Source: Xanthocytophaga flava
GTDB taxonomy: Bacteria > Bacteroidota > Bacteroidia > Cytophagales > 172606-1
Assembly (NCBI GenBank): GCA_030068525.1
Contig: JASJOS010000022.1
Span: forward strand, 1 to 64,000
DNA length: 64,000 bases
Reading direction: 5' to 3'
The first letter of the stretch is position 1; every line of letters starts with the position of its first letter. The notes beneath the pieces were generated by a model, which was given only the letters and a program-made list of their open reading frames with translations, did not search any database and had not been told where the DNA came from. Of this stretch, positions 1 through 8,881 are shown one piece after another. The position numbers were made by a program, and so were the translations under genes.

Positions 1-745
1 CATAAATTAAGGTTTGCGTAAGACTCATCGGTCCATTAAAGACCACATTATCCACTCCATAGCCAGCTCCGGAAATAGTTAGGCTAGTTGAAGCTCCCAG
101 ATTGGCTGTGCCATTGACAGTTGCATTATTGAGTTGATATAAACGAAGATTGGTCCCACAACTGATACCACCAAACACTTTGTTAGCCGGCCCATTCAGA
201 TTCAGTGTCACATTGTTACCCACAGTAAAAACGCCAACAGTCTGAGTGATGGCATTGCTGCTGGCAAAGTTAACATTGACAGTTCGGGCCGTGTTGGAGG
301 AAAAGGAAATATTGCCAAAAGTTTTGGCTGTATTGCTTAAAGTCAGCGTTGTATTTGAAGCAGAAGTAAAGGTGATAGTAGCAGAACCGGACAAACTCAT
401 CCCATCGGCAAAGATGGCAGACGTACCACTGATGGTCAGGTTAGCAGCCAGATCCAGTGTGGGATTGTTAGTTACCCCTGTCCAGTTGATGCTGCCACAG
501 ATGGCTCCTGTGGTCAGGGTGACAGTCTGTCCAGCACTAGAAAAAGAGTTGGCATCAAAGATAGCAGCATTGGTAGTAGCTGGCACGCCTGCCCCTCCAC
601 TTCCACCTGAAGTAGCAGACCAGTGGCTATCATCATTCCACGATCCGCCATCTCCTACCCAGTATAAACTCTGGGCGTTTACTGTAGAGCAAAATCCAAG
701 TAATAGGAGAAAACAGCTTAATGTACGTAGTAATCGTTTTTTCAT
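1..745 (-). CDS. Secreted adhesin-like protein, N-terminal part, cut by window edge
   Basis: The reading frame opens with ATG at 745 and runs without a stop to base 1, giving 248 residues of a longer protein whose C-terminus lies outside the window. Residues 1-25 form a signal peptide (K/R start, long Leu-rich core, cleavage likely after V-N-A before Q). Directly after it comes YWVGDGGSWNDDSHWS, a motif often seen at the start of large Bacteroidota surface adhesins. The rest is rich in Ser, Thr, Asn and Gly with short repeating beta-strand-like segments, as in beta-helix adhesins. Secretion by T9SS is inferred from family habit and from other cargo in the window; the sorting tail itself cannot be seen. 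No enzymatic motif was recognised. Confidence 0.8.
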   Translation of the reverse strand, partial: MKKRLLRTLSCFLLLLGFCSTVNAQSLYWVGDGGSWNDDSHWSATSGGSGGAGVPATTNAAIFDANSFSSAGQTVTLTTGAICGSINWTGVTNNPTLDLAANLTISGTSAIFADGMSLSGSATITFTSASNTTLTLSNTAKTFGNISFSSNTARTVNVNFASSNAITQTVGVFTVGNNVTLNLNGPANKVFGGISCGTNLRLYQLNNATVNGTANLGASTSLTISGAGYGVDNVVFNGPMSLTQTLIY

Positions 746-1711
746 CTATTCGAAAAATATACTTATATACTTTTTTAGAGACTATCGCCTCTGTGCTTGG
801 CTTTCTTAGTCACATAGTAACTTGAAGAAGACAGAGTTATGATTCAAAATTGAAGATTAAATAAAGGACGTTTTTAGCGTTGTAGGGGAATTTCTTACAA
901 CGCTATATATTCGTTAAGAATTTGAGGTACCACTACGAATATGGTCACAAAAAATAGAGTTCCTTAGTGCTTTTTTCAGAGAAAACCTGCAAACTAAGTA
1001 ATTAACTATGAATCAATTATGAAATCATGGCAGTTGTTTCCAGTCAAAACACTTCACTTTAACTGTCACCTGTCACTTAAAAACGTAAAAAAGGAGCAGA
1101 AATACTCTTAAAGAGTTAGTGTAGTATTTATTTTAATTCCCAATAATAACTTTATCACAATTAAGACGAAAAAATATGGGTATTAAAGCAAAAAAACACA
1201 CAGTTTATATCAGTATTGATTCTACATAAATAATATAGAACCTCAAATACTTAGAAAACTCAACTATATTTTATACTTTTTTTATTTTTCGTATAATTTT
1301 TATTCTAAATATTTGTGCTGTAATTTATCTTAGCCAATATTCACAAAAATTGCGTTTTCGTTATTTTTGAATCAGAAGGTGTAGTGATTCTTACATTACA
1401 TATAGAATCTGGATAACAAATTAAATTTGCAAATATGCTAATCTGGAAGATCTAGTCTTTGATTTAATACAGTCTGATTTTGTAGTTGCTTTTAATTACC
1501 TAATTTTCAAATAGCAATAAATACCTATACAAACCACAAAAAAACAAGTATACATTCAAACTATAAATAAGCTATACCAAGCAATTATCTCTTTTAAATT
1601 CTGATTCCTAACATACTCAATTATTCTGGTTAGAAAATAGGCGATACAAAATTTGATTTTTCATTGATTTATTTAGATTTTTTATTAACATTGTAAAAAA
1701 TTGAATTTCCT
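746..1711. other. Long AT-rich intergenic region
   Basis: About 960 bases between two divergent genes with no convincing coding frame on either strand. It is strongly AT-rich, especially 1100-1700, and holds one clear inverted repeat at 875-905. It presumably carries promoters for the adhesin (leftwards) and the small membrane protein (rightwards), but no good -33/-7 pair was found. Confidence 0.6.
875..905. promoter_or_regulatory. 10-bp inverted repeat upstream of the adhesin gene
   Basis: TAGCGTTGTA at 875-884 is mirrored exactly by TACAACGCTA at 896-905 with an 11-nt spacer. It lies about 130 bases upstream of the adhesin start and could be an operator or a 5'-leader hairpin. There is no T-run on the plus side and no upstream plus-strand gene, so a terminator role is unlikely. 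Confidence 0.35.
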
Positions 1712-2278
1712 TTGAAAAGAACTGTATCTATCGGCTTGCTGTGTCTGCTCCTGTTCAATACAATAGGATATTCTGTCCTTTTTTTTCAACAACAACGACA
1801 AGCCAGACAACAGCTTCGTCACACACTGGATACACACCTTTCTCATCCAAGTTCTCTCTCAGAAAATAATCCAGACTGGGTTGTATTTAGAATGCCTATT
1901 GGCCTATATCATCAGCCAGATAAAGAACCTGTAGCTGTAGAAGGTGAGTTTGAGCATCAGGGCAAAATCTATGAGAAGGCATTTATGGGTATTAAAAACG
2001 ACACGATTATAATCTATTGTGTCAATAATAAACAGCAGGAGAGAGTAAAGCAGGATATGTCAGATCATGCCAAAACACTGGCAATGGACTATTCACATAC
2101 GGATTCTGGCAAAACACAGAAAAATATAAAATCCTTTACTCCTGAATATCTCCCTGTAACTATTCTTACCCTTTCTCATTCTATTATAGAGCAAACACAG
2201 AAAGTGCAGGATTCATATCCTTCTTCTATACAATCTGTTTATCTGGAAGCTATCTACCCTCCTCCCCGGCAGGCATAA
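1712..2278 (+). CDS. Hypothetical single-pass membrane protein
   Basis: 188 residues with a TTG start at 1712; no in-frame ATG lies near enough upstream. Residues 5-26 are a hydrophobic segment (signal anchor or signal peptide), followed by a Gln/Arg-rich stretch and a soluble domain of about 150 residues. The middle contains EGEFEHQGKIYEKAFMGIKN, then an I-I-Y-C-V strand. I recall similar small proteins of unknown function in other Bacteroidota but cannot name a family. It stands alone, with long non-coding DNA upstream and a separate gene downstream. The periplasm-facing location is inferred. Confidence is good that it is a gene and low for any role. Confidence 0.65.
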   Translation: MKRTVSIGLLCLLLFNTIGYSVLFFQQQRQARQQLRHTLDTHLSHPSSLSENNPDWVVFRMPIGLYHQPDKEPVAVEGEFEHQGKIYEKAFMGIKNDTIIIYCVNNKQQERVKQDMSDHAKTLAMDYSHTDSGKTQKNIKSFTPEYLPVTILTLSHSIIEQTQKVQDSYPSSIQSVYLEAIYPPPRQA

Positions 2279-2570
2279 CTTCTGTTTTTCTGTTGATAGT
2301 ATCATTTTCAAAAATTTACAGCTAGTTTTTATCTTATAGCATAAAATGCCCTAAGAAAGTACAATAATGTTCATCACATTATGCTGTGCGTTATATTGGA
2401 AACAATCACTTACACAACAGAAGGCAATCTCTTCCGATTATTTTCAGTCTACTACTTCTATGCCAGAACTACTAACTATGCATGAGTTACATTGCATGCT
2501 TGGTATATGAGTTCTGAAAGGACTCATTGATTTCTACTATCTCTATTTGTTAACCTTATACCCCATATCT

Positions 2571-3110
2571 ATGGCACACATTCGCCTGAACAATGAAGAA
2601 TTGCCCGGAATTATTGGGCTGATGGATTACAACCGACACACAGCCAAACCATTGAATGAACTGGCAGAGGTATTGTTGCGGGGGGATTCTACTCTTTCCA
2701 GTGCCGAACGCGAGATAATTGCTTCCTCAGTATCTTATAAGAACAATTGTCATTTCTGTCACACTTCACATGGAGCTGCGGCTGTAGCACATATGAATGC
2801 ATCGGCAGACTTAATTGATGACATCAAAGCAGGCCTCCAAAACTATGAAGTTTCAGCAAAGCTTCGTGCATTACTGAATATAGCTCACAAAGTTCAGCAG
2901 GGAGGTAAATATGTGTTGGCTGAAGATATTGATGCAGCCCGTGCAGAGGGCGCTACGGACTTGGAAATTCATGATACAGTATTGATTGCAGCAGCATTTT
3001 GTATGTATAACCGGTATGTGGATGGATTGGGAACATGGGCACCACAGCCCAAAGAAGCGTATCTGGAAGTAGGGAAAAAGCTTGCCTATGAAGGTTACAC
3101 AAGTTTTTAA
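2571..3110 (+). CDS. Carboxymuconolactone decarboxylase / AhpD-like peroxidase-related protein
   Basis: 179 residues from ATG 2571. A TTG eight codons upstream (2547) also keeps the frame, but the ATG fits the family start better. The active-site segment NNCHFCHTSHG carries the C-x-x-C-x-x-x-H signature of AhpD-type proteins, preceded by an E-R-E helix (SSAEREIIASSVSYKNNC). Family members act as thiol-disulphide peroxidase partners or are uncharacterised peroxidase-related enzymes; none decarboxylates muconolactone when the Cys pair is present. It is probably cytoplasmic, forming an all-helical oligomer. A short imperfect hairpin (ATGAGTTC...GGACTCAT, 2507-2527) sits 44 bases upstream and might be regulatory. 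It is convergent with the two-component operon. Confidence 0.85.
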   Translation: MAHIRLNNEELPGIIGLMDYNRHTAKPLNELAEVLLRGDSTLSSAEREIIASSVSYKNNCHFCHTSHGAAAVAHMNASADLIDDIKAGLQNYEVSAKLRALLNIAHKVQQGGKYVLAEDIDAARAEGATDLEIHDTVLIAAAFCMYNRYVDGLGTWAPQPKEAYLEVGKKLAYEGYTSF

Positions 3111-3126
3111 TCAGGCATAATTACCT

Positions 3127-3154
3127 TCCAGCTAATCAGGCCTGATTAGCTGGA
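3127..3154. repeat. Perfect 28-bp palindrome
   Basis: TCCAGCTAATCAGG (3127-3140) is followed immediately by its exact reverse complement (3141-3154), with no spacer. It lies 17 bases after the AhpD-like stop codon. There is no T-run on either side, so it is not a classic intrinsic terminator, although as RNA it would form a very stable hairpin. It could be a mRNA 3'-end stabiliser or a protein-binding site. Confidence 0.6.
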
Positions 3155-3220
3155 CACTGACTCTGACAAATCATACAGGCTGGTCCTGTTTAAAAATATA
3201 ATTGTGTTTATAAAAGGGGG

Positions 3221-3253
3221 ATAGAACCTCTGGGATTTTCCTGGGGGTTCTAT
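3221..3253. terminator. Hairpin between convergent genes
   Basis: ATAGAACC (3221-3228) pairs with GGTTCTAT (3246-3253). On the minus strand it is followed by CCCCC and TTTTATAAA, so it may end the two-component operon; on the plus side AATTTTAG follows. The T-run is weak in both directions. Confidence 0.4.
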
Positions 3254-3310
3254 AATTTTAGGCTTGATACAATCACAATTACAACACTTCCCTACTATAG
3301 ACTTTCCGGA

Positions 3311-4582
3311 CTACAGAGATACGTCTATCTGATGAGTAGACTCCCGGACGGTATACTGAATGGTAAAACCATACAGTTTCCCAATCGACTGTACCAAAGA
3401 TAACCCTAAGCCAGAAGAAACTGTCTCTGAACCTTTTGCAAAGCGCTCAAACAACCGAACAGGGTCTTGATGGTAAGCAATGCCACTATTTTCGATATGA
3501 AACTGATGGCTGTTGAAGGAGATATTCAGATAGCCTTGGCGAATATTATGGAAGATTGCATTCCGAATCAGATTCCCGAAGAAGATCTCTGCCAGGTCAG
3601 GATTCATAGCTACAATCATTACACCAGAAACTTCGACTTGTATAGTCAATTCTTTATAGGAGGTAACTTCGCTGAGTTCGTCCAATAATCGTCGAGTAAG
3701 AGATACTACGTCTACAGCTTCTATCACAGGAAATTGCTTATTGTCAATCTTTGCTAGCAACAACAAAGTTTTGTTAAGACGGGACATGCGGCTTAGGCTT
3801 TGCTCAACAAGCTGTAATGAATTAGCTTGACTGGTAGACAGCAAAGGATCTTCGATCAATAATTCGATCTGGTTACGGGCAATTGCCAGTGGGGTTTGAA
3901 GTTCATGGGATGCGTTTTCGGTAAACTGCTTCTGTTGCTGATATGTCTGATGCGCCTGCGACATCCATTGGCTTAGTGCTTCATGGAGCTCTGAAAATTC
4001 ATGTATACGAGTATCCTCAAAAACAACGGAGGCATCTGAGTCTAGCCGATAACTATGAATTTTTTGCAATGTAGCATGAAAAGGTCGCCATACTCGTTGT
4101 AATACTAAACGGTTTATGATCAGGAGTACAACCATAAGTGTTGTAAAAAGTATAATTACTCCCCGTAACAAGATCGAAAGAAGCTTACGAGAGTCTGTCA
4201 GAGATGCGAAAATAGTCAGCTTATACGGCTGGTTTGCATGCGAAAATGTGGTTTCCAGTTTGCGGTAGGGCTCCAGCTCCTGCTCCAACGGCTCAAATAC
4301 CTGGGTATCTGAATGTTTATCTTTTATGCTTGCCGCCTCCTGACTGGCAACTGGCTTGAGTTCAAAATCTGTTTTTCGCCCAGAATATATATTCAATAAA
4401 GCTGGGTTATGGGTAGTCTCACGGATAATCTCAAACTTACGGTTGTCGAGGTATTCATCTACCGTATGGTAAATTGCTGACCGAATCTGAAAATAGAACA
4501 ACACCGTCCAGGGTATGAGAACAACCACCAGTATAATCAGAAAGGAACGAGTGGTGATCTGAAGTAATGTATGCTTTTTCAT
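3311..4582 (-). CDS. Sensor histidine kinase (QseC/BasS-like)
   Basis: 423 residues. Membrane sensor that autophosphorylates and passes phosphate to the response regulator encoded just upstream. TM1 is about residues 13-32, a periplasmic domain about 33-136, and TM2 about 137-160, followed by a short linker without a clear HAMP signature. The H-box is FTENASHELQTPLAIARNQI with phospho-acceptor His226. An N-box (NLIRNAIFHN, about 338-347) and a G2 box (SSGLGLSLVQSIG) mark the HATPase domain; the usual D-x-G-x-G box is weakened to E-N-S-G-I. The start ATG overlaps the regulator stop as ATGA (4579-4582), so the two are translationally coupled. The stimulus cannot be read from the sequence. Confidence 0.92.
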   Translation of the reverse strand: MKKHTLLQITTRSFLIILVVVLIPWTVLFYFQIRSAIYHTVDEYLDNRKFEIIRETTHNPALLNIYSGRKTDFELKPVASQEAASIKDKHSDTQVFEPLEQELEPYRKLETTFSHANQPYKLTIFASLTDSRKLLSILLRGVIILFTTLMVVLLIINRLVLQRVWRPFHATLQKIHSYRLDSDASVVFEDTRIHEFSELHEALSQWMSQAHQTYQQQKQFTENASHELQTPLAIARNQIELLIEDPLLSTSQANSLQLVEQSLSRMSRLNKTLLLLAKIDNKQFPVIEAVDVVSLTRRLLDELSEVTSYKELTIQVEVSGVMIVAMNPDLAEIFFGNLIRNAIFHNIRQGYLNISFNSHQFHIENSGIAYHQDPVRLFERFAKGSETVSSGLGLSLVQSIGKLYGFTIQYTVRESTHQIDVSL

Positions 4583-5256
4583 TCTCTGAAAAGTTTATAA
4601 CCCAAGCCATATACCGCATGAATGGTAAATAAGGCACTTGCCTCACTCAACTTCCTACGCAGATTTTTGATCTGAGAATACAGAAAGTCAAATGAGTCAG
4701 ATTGATCGCTATTATCACCCCAGATGTGCTCAGCTAAAGCCGTTTTGCTTAGTACACGTTCCGGATTGGAAGCAAAGAACAGCAACAATTCATATTCTTT
4801 TTTGGTAAGTACAAGTTCGGTAGCATTGATATGAACCTTCTGACTTTCAATATCTATTTCCATATTCTCAAAACACACGGAATGGTTGCCTTCAAATTTT
4901 AGTCGACGGAACAAGGCTTGTAATCGGGCATTGAGTTCAGACAGATGAAAAGGTTTGGGCAGGTAGTCATCTGCGCCTTGCTGTAATCCGGTAATACGAT
5001 CATCTACGGAATCTTTCGCAGACAGGATAATTACTCCTGTATTGGTTCTCTGCTTACGTAATAGTGTCAACAGGTTTAACCCGTTGCCTCCAGGCAGGGA
5101 GATATCGAGCAAGATACAGTCATAGGTATATACAGCAATCTTCTCTTCGGCCTTCTCATAGTTGGTAGCTACTTCACAGACATACCCACTACGCTCCAGA
5201 TAGGTGGTTAGGGTATCTACCATCTGCAACTGATCTTCGACAATAAGTATTTTCAT
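4579..5256 (-). CDS. OmpR/PhoB-family response regulator
   Basis: 225 residues, cytoplasmic DNA-binding partner of the downstream kinase. The receiver domain (1-115) has the acidic pair E7/D8, phospho-acceptor Asp51 in CILLDISLPGGNG, and conserved Lys101 in YLPKPFHLSEL. The C-terminal winged helix (about 125-225) has the family pattern LTKKEYELLLFFASNPERVL, then SKTALAEHIWG and the wing residues AVYGLGYKL. Architecture and length match the QseB/PmrA subgroup. It is the first gene of the two-gene operon. No target operator was identified; the next gene on the same strand upstream is an SBBP lipoprotein, separated by 214 bases and a terminator. Confidence 0.95.
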   Translation of the reverse strand: MKILIVEDQLQMVDTLTTYLERSGYVCEVATNYEKAEEKIAVYTYDCILLDISLPGGNGLNLLTLLRKQRTNTGVIILSAKDSVDDRITGLQQGADDYLPKPFHLSELNARLQALFRRLKFEGNHSVCFENMEIDIESQKVHINATELVLTKKEYELLLFFASNPERVLSKTALAEHIWGDNSDQSDSFDFLYSQIKNLRRKLSEASALFTIHAVYGLGYKLFRE

Positions 5257-5410
5257 ACAATAACTTTTGTAATACTCAAATTTGAAGATAAATTCTGTAG
5301 ATTTTTGGGATTAGAGAAAAGAAAAACAGGACTTAAATTGTCAGACAATTATTCAAAACTAAGGTAGATAGCTCATAACCTTGAAAGATTTTTTCATTTA
5401 CACTCTCTAA

Positions 5411-5444
5411 AAATAAAAACCTCCTGTACATAAGTAACAGGAGG
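5411..5444 (-). terminator. Intrinsic terminator of the SBBP lipoprotein gene
   Basis: On the minus strand, CCTCCTGT and ACAGGAGG (arms 5437-5444 and 5420-5427, perfect 8 bp, 9-nt loop) are followed by GTTTTTATTT. It lies 26 bases past the stop codon of the 5471-6820 gene and insulates the two-component operon from it. Confidence 0.85.
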
Positions 5445-5470
5445 CTCTTTGAATCGTTAAAATAATCAGG

Positions 5471-6820
5471 TTATTGTTTAACTTTCCAGAGGAATGGCCC
5501 AGTTCCTGTTAGCTTTGTTCCATCTAATACAATGTCATTAGTATGATGTCCAGCTATATATACATTGTTGTCTGGACTCGTAGCAACATCATTTCCAGAA
5601 TCTATTGAAGAACTTCCAGCACTTTTTACCCATTGAATATCACCTAGATTATTATATTTGACTACAAATACATCATCTTCTCCACTAGAAGTTATAGTAA
5701 CACTCCCAAACTTAGCGCTACCATTAAAATATCCGGTTATATAGACATTATCCAGACGATCAAGTGCAATCCCATAACTTATATCTTTTCCTGCACCACC
5801 AGATGTACGCTGCCAAGTCTTAGCACCTGTTGTATCTAATCTCACAATGCAAATATCAGCATCACCAGCACTAAAGTAAGTGACTCCGTCAAAATCTGCC
5901 GACTCAGTGAAATAACCGGTAATATAAACATTATTTGACTTATCCACTACAATACTCTGAAACTCATCGTCCTTAAACCCATTTGCGGTATGAACTACCT
6001 TTATTTCACCATCTGCATTCATTTTTATCACAAAACCTTCTTTTCCTCCATAACTAGTATAGGTAAGGTTATCCAAAGTAACACTTCCAACAAAAAAACC
6101 TGCCACAAAAATATTACCTAAGCCATCAACAGCAATACCACATCCACTATCATTTCCACTCTCTCCCATTTGTTTTACCCATTGTACACTACCCAAATTA
6201 TCTAGTCTCGCTACAAAAACGTCTGTCCCTCCATGACTTATTACTGAACTACTACCAAAAATAACAGTCTCACTAAAAGCACCAGTAAGATAAGGCCGAC
6301 CTGAAACATCTGTTGCCAAACTACGTGCTTCATCTTTACCTATACCTCCTGCACTCTTCGCCCATAGTAATTTAGCCTCTGAATCATATTTTGCCCAGAA
6401 GACATCCTTATCTCCATGACTAAGTAAAGAAGTACTTTCAAAGGTAGTATTACCATAAAAATTTCCTGCAAGATATATATTACCCGTATTGTCAACCACA
6501 ATATCAGAGGCTTCATCCTTTTCTATATTACCCGCACTTCTAGCCCATAAAATATTGCCTAAACCATCATACTTAGCCAGCAATATATCGTAATCACCCT
6601 TGCTTGTTAAGGTAATACTATCTAAAGTGACAACACCTGAAAAATTGCCAGTGATATATAAATTTCCTTCTGTATCAGTATAGGTTGCAACAATCACCAT
6701 ATCTCCGGCAATATCTCTTACAAAATTACTAGAAGAAACTTCGTCCTTTTTACAGGATAGAATCAGCATACATATGGCAATGCAAAACACTGCCAAACTC
6801 CGTAATTGATATCGGAACAT
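5471..6820 (-). CDS. SBBP-repeat beta-propeller lipoprotein
   Basis: 449 residues. A hydrophobic leader ends in I-L-S-C with Cys23 as the likely lipidation site, followed by K-K-D-E. The rest consists of about seven repeats of about 65 residues, each with the pattern D-x-x-G-N-x-Y-x-T-G-x-F, then a short strand, S-x-G-x-x-D, a hydrophobic strand and W-A-K-S-A-G; this matches the SBBP (beta-propeller repeat) family. Such proteins are thought to form surface or periplasmic beta-propellers that bind ligands; no catalytic residues are visible. It is monocistronic, with its own terminator downstream and about 340 bases of AT-rich DNA upstream. Substrate unknown. Confidence 0.85.
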   Translation of the reverse strand: MFRYQLRSLAVFCIAICMLILSCKKDEVSSSNFVRDIAGDMVIVATYTDTEGNLYITGNFSGVVTLDSITLTSKGDYDILLAKYDGLGNILWARSAGNIEKDEASDIVVDNTGNIYLAGNFYGNTTFESTSLLSHGDKDVFWAKYDSEAKLLWAKSAGGIGKDEARSLATDVSGRPYLTGAFSETVIFGSSSVISHGGTDVFVARLDNLGSVQWVKQMGESGNDSGCGIAVDGLGNIFVAGFFVGSVTLDNLTYTSYGGKEGFVIKMNADGEIKVVHTANGFKDDEFQSIVVDKSNNVYITGYFTESADFDGVTYFSAGDADICIVRLDTTGAKTWQRTSGGAGKDISYGIALDRLDNVYITGYFNGSAKFGSVTITSSGEDDVFVVKYNNLGDIQWVKSAGSSSIDSGNDVATSPDNNVYIAGHHTNDIVLDGTKLTGTGPFLWKVKQ

Positions 6821-7164
6821 AATAGAATATATGTAAAAAGGTAAATAGTGTTACTTATTTATGAAAAACACTTGCATAGATACTAATTAACATAGAAATA
6901 CATCAAATTGAAAAAAAAAAATAGAAATATCTTTTCTCCTTTATTGCATAGAATAAACTCTACTCTGGTACTTTGTCTAAGATGTTTTACTATCACACTA
7001 AATAATCCTATCCCTTAAAAAAAACTTACAATAAATTAAGACGTGAATAGTTCGTACTTTATATTTATACCAATCTGTAAATAGACTTTTCAACCTTGCC
7101 AGGTCTATCAGACTATATGCTTCAGAAAAAATCATGTTATACTCCAAAAGCCCTTACAATCTCA
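6821..7164. other. AT-rich divergent intergenic region
   Basis: 344 bases between the SBBP gene and the divergent oxidoreductase gene. It contains an A9 tract near 6911-6920 and A/T tracts near 7015. No inverted repeat or clear Bacteroidota promoter was recognised. Confidence 0.5.
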
Positions 7165-8532
7165 ATGAATCATTTTCACATTAACCGCCGTCAGTTTCTG
7201 AAATCGGCGTCTGCTTCACTGGCACTAACTACGCTGGGTGCTAATGCGATAGACATTCTGCATCCACCTAAAAAACTTCGTGTAGGATTGATAGGAACCG
7301 GATGGTATGGAAAGAGTGATTTGTTTCGGTTGATACAGGTTGCGCCTGTTGAAGTAGTGGGATTGTGCGATGTAGATAAACATTTATTAGCAGAGGCTGC
7401 AACAATGGTAAGTGAGCGGCAACAATCCAAAAAGGCTCCAGCTCAGTATGGTGATTACCGCAAACTCCTCTCAGACCAGAAACCGGATATTGTACTGGTG
7501 GGCACTCCTGATCACTGGCATGCACTCCAGGCTATTGAAGCTATGAAGGCAGGGGCTCATGTATATGTGCAAAAGCCTATCAGTGTGGATGTTATTGAAG
7601 GTGAAGCAATGGTGGCAGCCGCCCGCAAATATAAACGAGTGGTACAGGTGGGTACTCAACGCAAAAGCACTCCTCACTTGATTGAGGCGAAAAAGAATAT
7701 AGTGGATGCAGGATTGCTGGGCAAAATTTCACATGTAGAGATGTGTTGTTATTACCATATGCGAAACAATGGCAATCCTCCAACTCAGACGGTTCCTGAC
7801 TTCTTTGATTATGATATGTGGACGGGTCCGGCTCCTCTGCGTCCCTTTGATGGCTTGCCTCACACACGTTGGTGGCGAACATTTATGGAATATGGCAATG
7901 GCATTATTGGGGACATGTGTGTTCATATGCTGGATACTGTACGCTGGATGTTAAAACTAGGATGGCCCAAACGAATCAGCTCTACAGGTGGGATTTATGT
8001 ACAGAAAGAAGGCAAATCAAATATTGCAGATACACAAACGGCAGTGTTTGAATATGATGAACTCAACTGTATCTGGCAGCATCGCACCTGGGGTACATCT
8101 GCAAATCCAGACTATCCATGGTCGTTTACTCTATATGGAGATAAAGGGACGCTGATAGCCAGTACTATGCAGTATGATTTTATTCCGGTGGGACAAGGAC
8201 AAAAGATTCACAAAGATGTGGTATATGAAAAAGAAAAATATCCTGAAGATCTGAAAGAAAAAGGAATTGAACTCAATGCAGCTCCTGCTACCCGACTGCA
8301 CATGCTGAACTTTCTTGGTGCCATAGAGACCAATGGTCGACCTGTTGCAGACATCGAAGAAGGCCATATCTCTACAGCCAGTTGTATACTAGCAAACATT
8401 GCTATGCAGACAGGTCGACCACTTACCTACGATCCAATAACCCGACAGGTAATCGGTGATCCGGATGCTACACGGTTACTGGCACGCTCATATCGCAGTC
8501 CATGGATACATCCAGATCCGGAACATGTATAA
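7165..8532 (+). CDS. Tat-exported Gfo/Idh/MocA-family oxidoreductase
   Basis: 455 residues from ATG 7165. Upstream in-frame starts exist (TTG 7096, ATG 7117), but 7165 places the twin-arginine motif NRRQFLKS at residues 7-14, followed by a hydrophobic stretch ending A-L-T-T-L-G-A-N-A, as expected for a Tat signal. The mature part begins with a Rossmann fold (LRVGLIGTGWYGKSDL) and has the hallmark EKP-like motif as Y-V-Q-K-P-I-S, where Lys usually touches the nicotinamide. The C-terminal half is the alpha/beta substrate domain. Family members oxidise or isomerise sugars and cyclitols with NAD(P), and Tat-exported versions are common in Bacteroidota. Neighbours give no sugar clue. An apparent gene remnant follows 12 bases after the stop. 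Confidence 0.9.
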   Translation: MNHFHINRRQFLKSASASLALTTLGANAIDILHPPKKLRVGLIGTGWYGKSDLFRLIQVAPVEVVGLCDVDKHLLAEAATMVSERQQSKKAPAQYGDYRKLLSDQKPDIVLVGTPDHWHALQAIEAMKAGAHVYVQKPISVDVIEGEAMVAAARKYKRVVQVGTQRKSTPHLIEAKKNIVDAGLLGKISHVEMCCYYHMRNNGNPPTQTVPDFFDYDMWTGPAPLRPFDGLPHTRWWRTFMEYGNGIIGDMCVHMLDTVRWMLKLGWPKRISSTGGIYVQKEGKSNIADTQTAVFEYDELNCIWQHRTWGTSANPDYPWSFTLYGDKGTLIASTMQYDFIPVGQGQKIHKDVVYEKEKYPEDLKEKGIELNAAPATRLHMLNFLGAIETNGRPVADIEEGHISTASCILANIAMQTGRPLTYDPITRQVIGDPDATRLLARSYRSPWIHPDPEHV

Positions 8533-8544
8533 AGAACTATCTCG

Positions 8545-8706
8545 TTGTGCCATTTTCTGGAGAATCCTGTGGCAAAGAGAAACTATGTTTGTTCATTCAA
8601 TATACTGGCTATAAAAGCTTCCAATCTAGTCTTGAACTATAATGCATCCAGCAAAGAGGGTTTAGCTAAAGCGAAACAAATCCTGGACAGTGTTTTAGAA
8701 AAGTAA
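8545..8706 (+). pseudogene. Short coding-like remnant after the oxidoreductase
   Basis: A frame of 53 residues (open from the preceding stop, TTG at 8545, TAA at 8704-8706) ends with a protein-like helix (N-A-S-S-K-E-G-L-A-K-A-K-Q-I-L-D-S-V-L-E-K). It has no ATG and no recognisable domain. I interpret it as the surviving C-terminus of a deleted gene that once followed the oxidoreductase, or possibly an unrecognised small protein. This is inferred from residue composition only. The rest of the gap to 8881 holds a terminator and nothing else visible. Confidence 0.3.
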
Positions 8707-8742
8707 TCAGAGTAGCTACATTAGCCAACTTGTTAACAATAA

Positions 8743-8775
8743 AACAATCTCTTGTCTATTTGGCAAGAGATTGTT
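8743..8775 (-). terminator. Intrinsic terminator, PAS-protein gene
   Basis: Perfect 12-bp stem AACAATCTCTTG (8743-8754) with CAAGAGATTGTT (8764-8775) and a 9-nt loop. On the minus strand TTTTATTGTT follows, so it ends the 8882-10972 transcript. It may also stop the plus-strand transcript, though that side lacks a T-run. Confidence 0.75.
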
Positions 8776-8881
8776 GACCATCTGCTAGTATTCAATAGTT
8801 TTCAGGTCCATTGAAGATTTATCTATTGAATTTACTAACGTATATTCCCAAAAAATATATAGTATCTTTAAAACCAGGTTT

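Noticed and set aside
246-809. Plus-strand open frame of 187 codons
   Set aside because: It is antisense to the adhesin gene, whose signal peptide and repeat composition are clear; the plus-strand protein has no recognisable pattern.
7191-8399. Several minus-strand open frames inside the oxidoreductase gene
   Set aside because: All overlap a well-supported Gfo/Idh/MocA gene and show no domain or signal.
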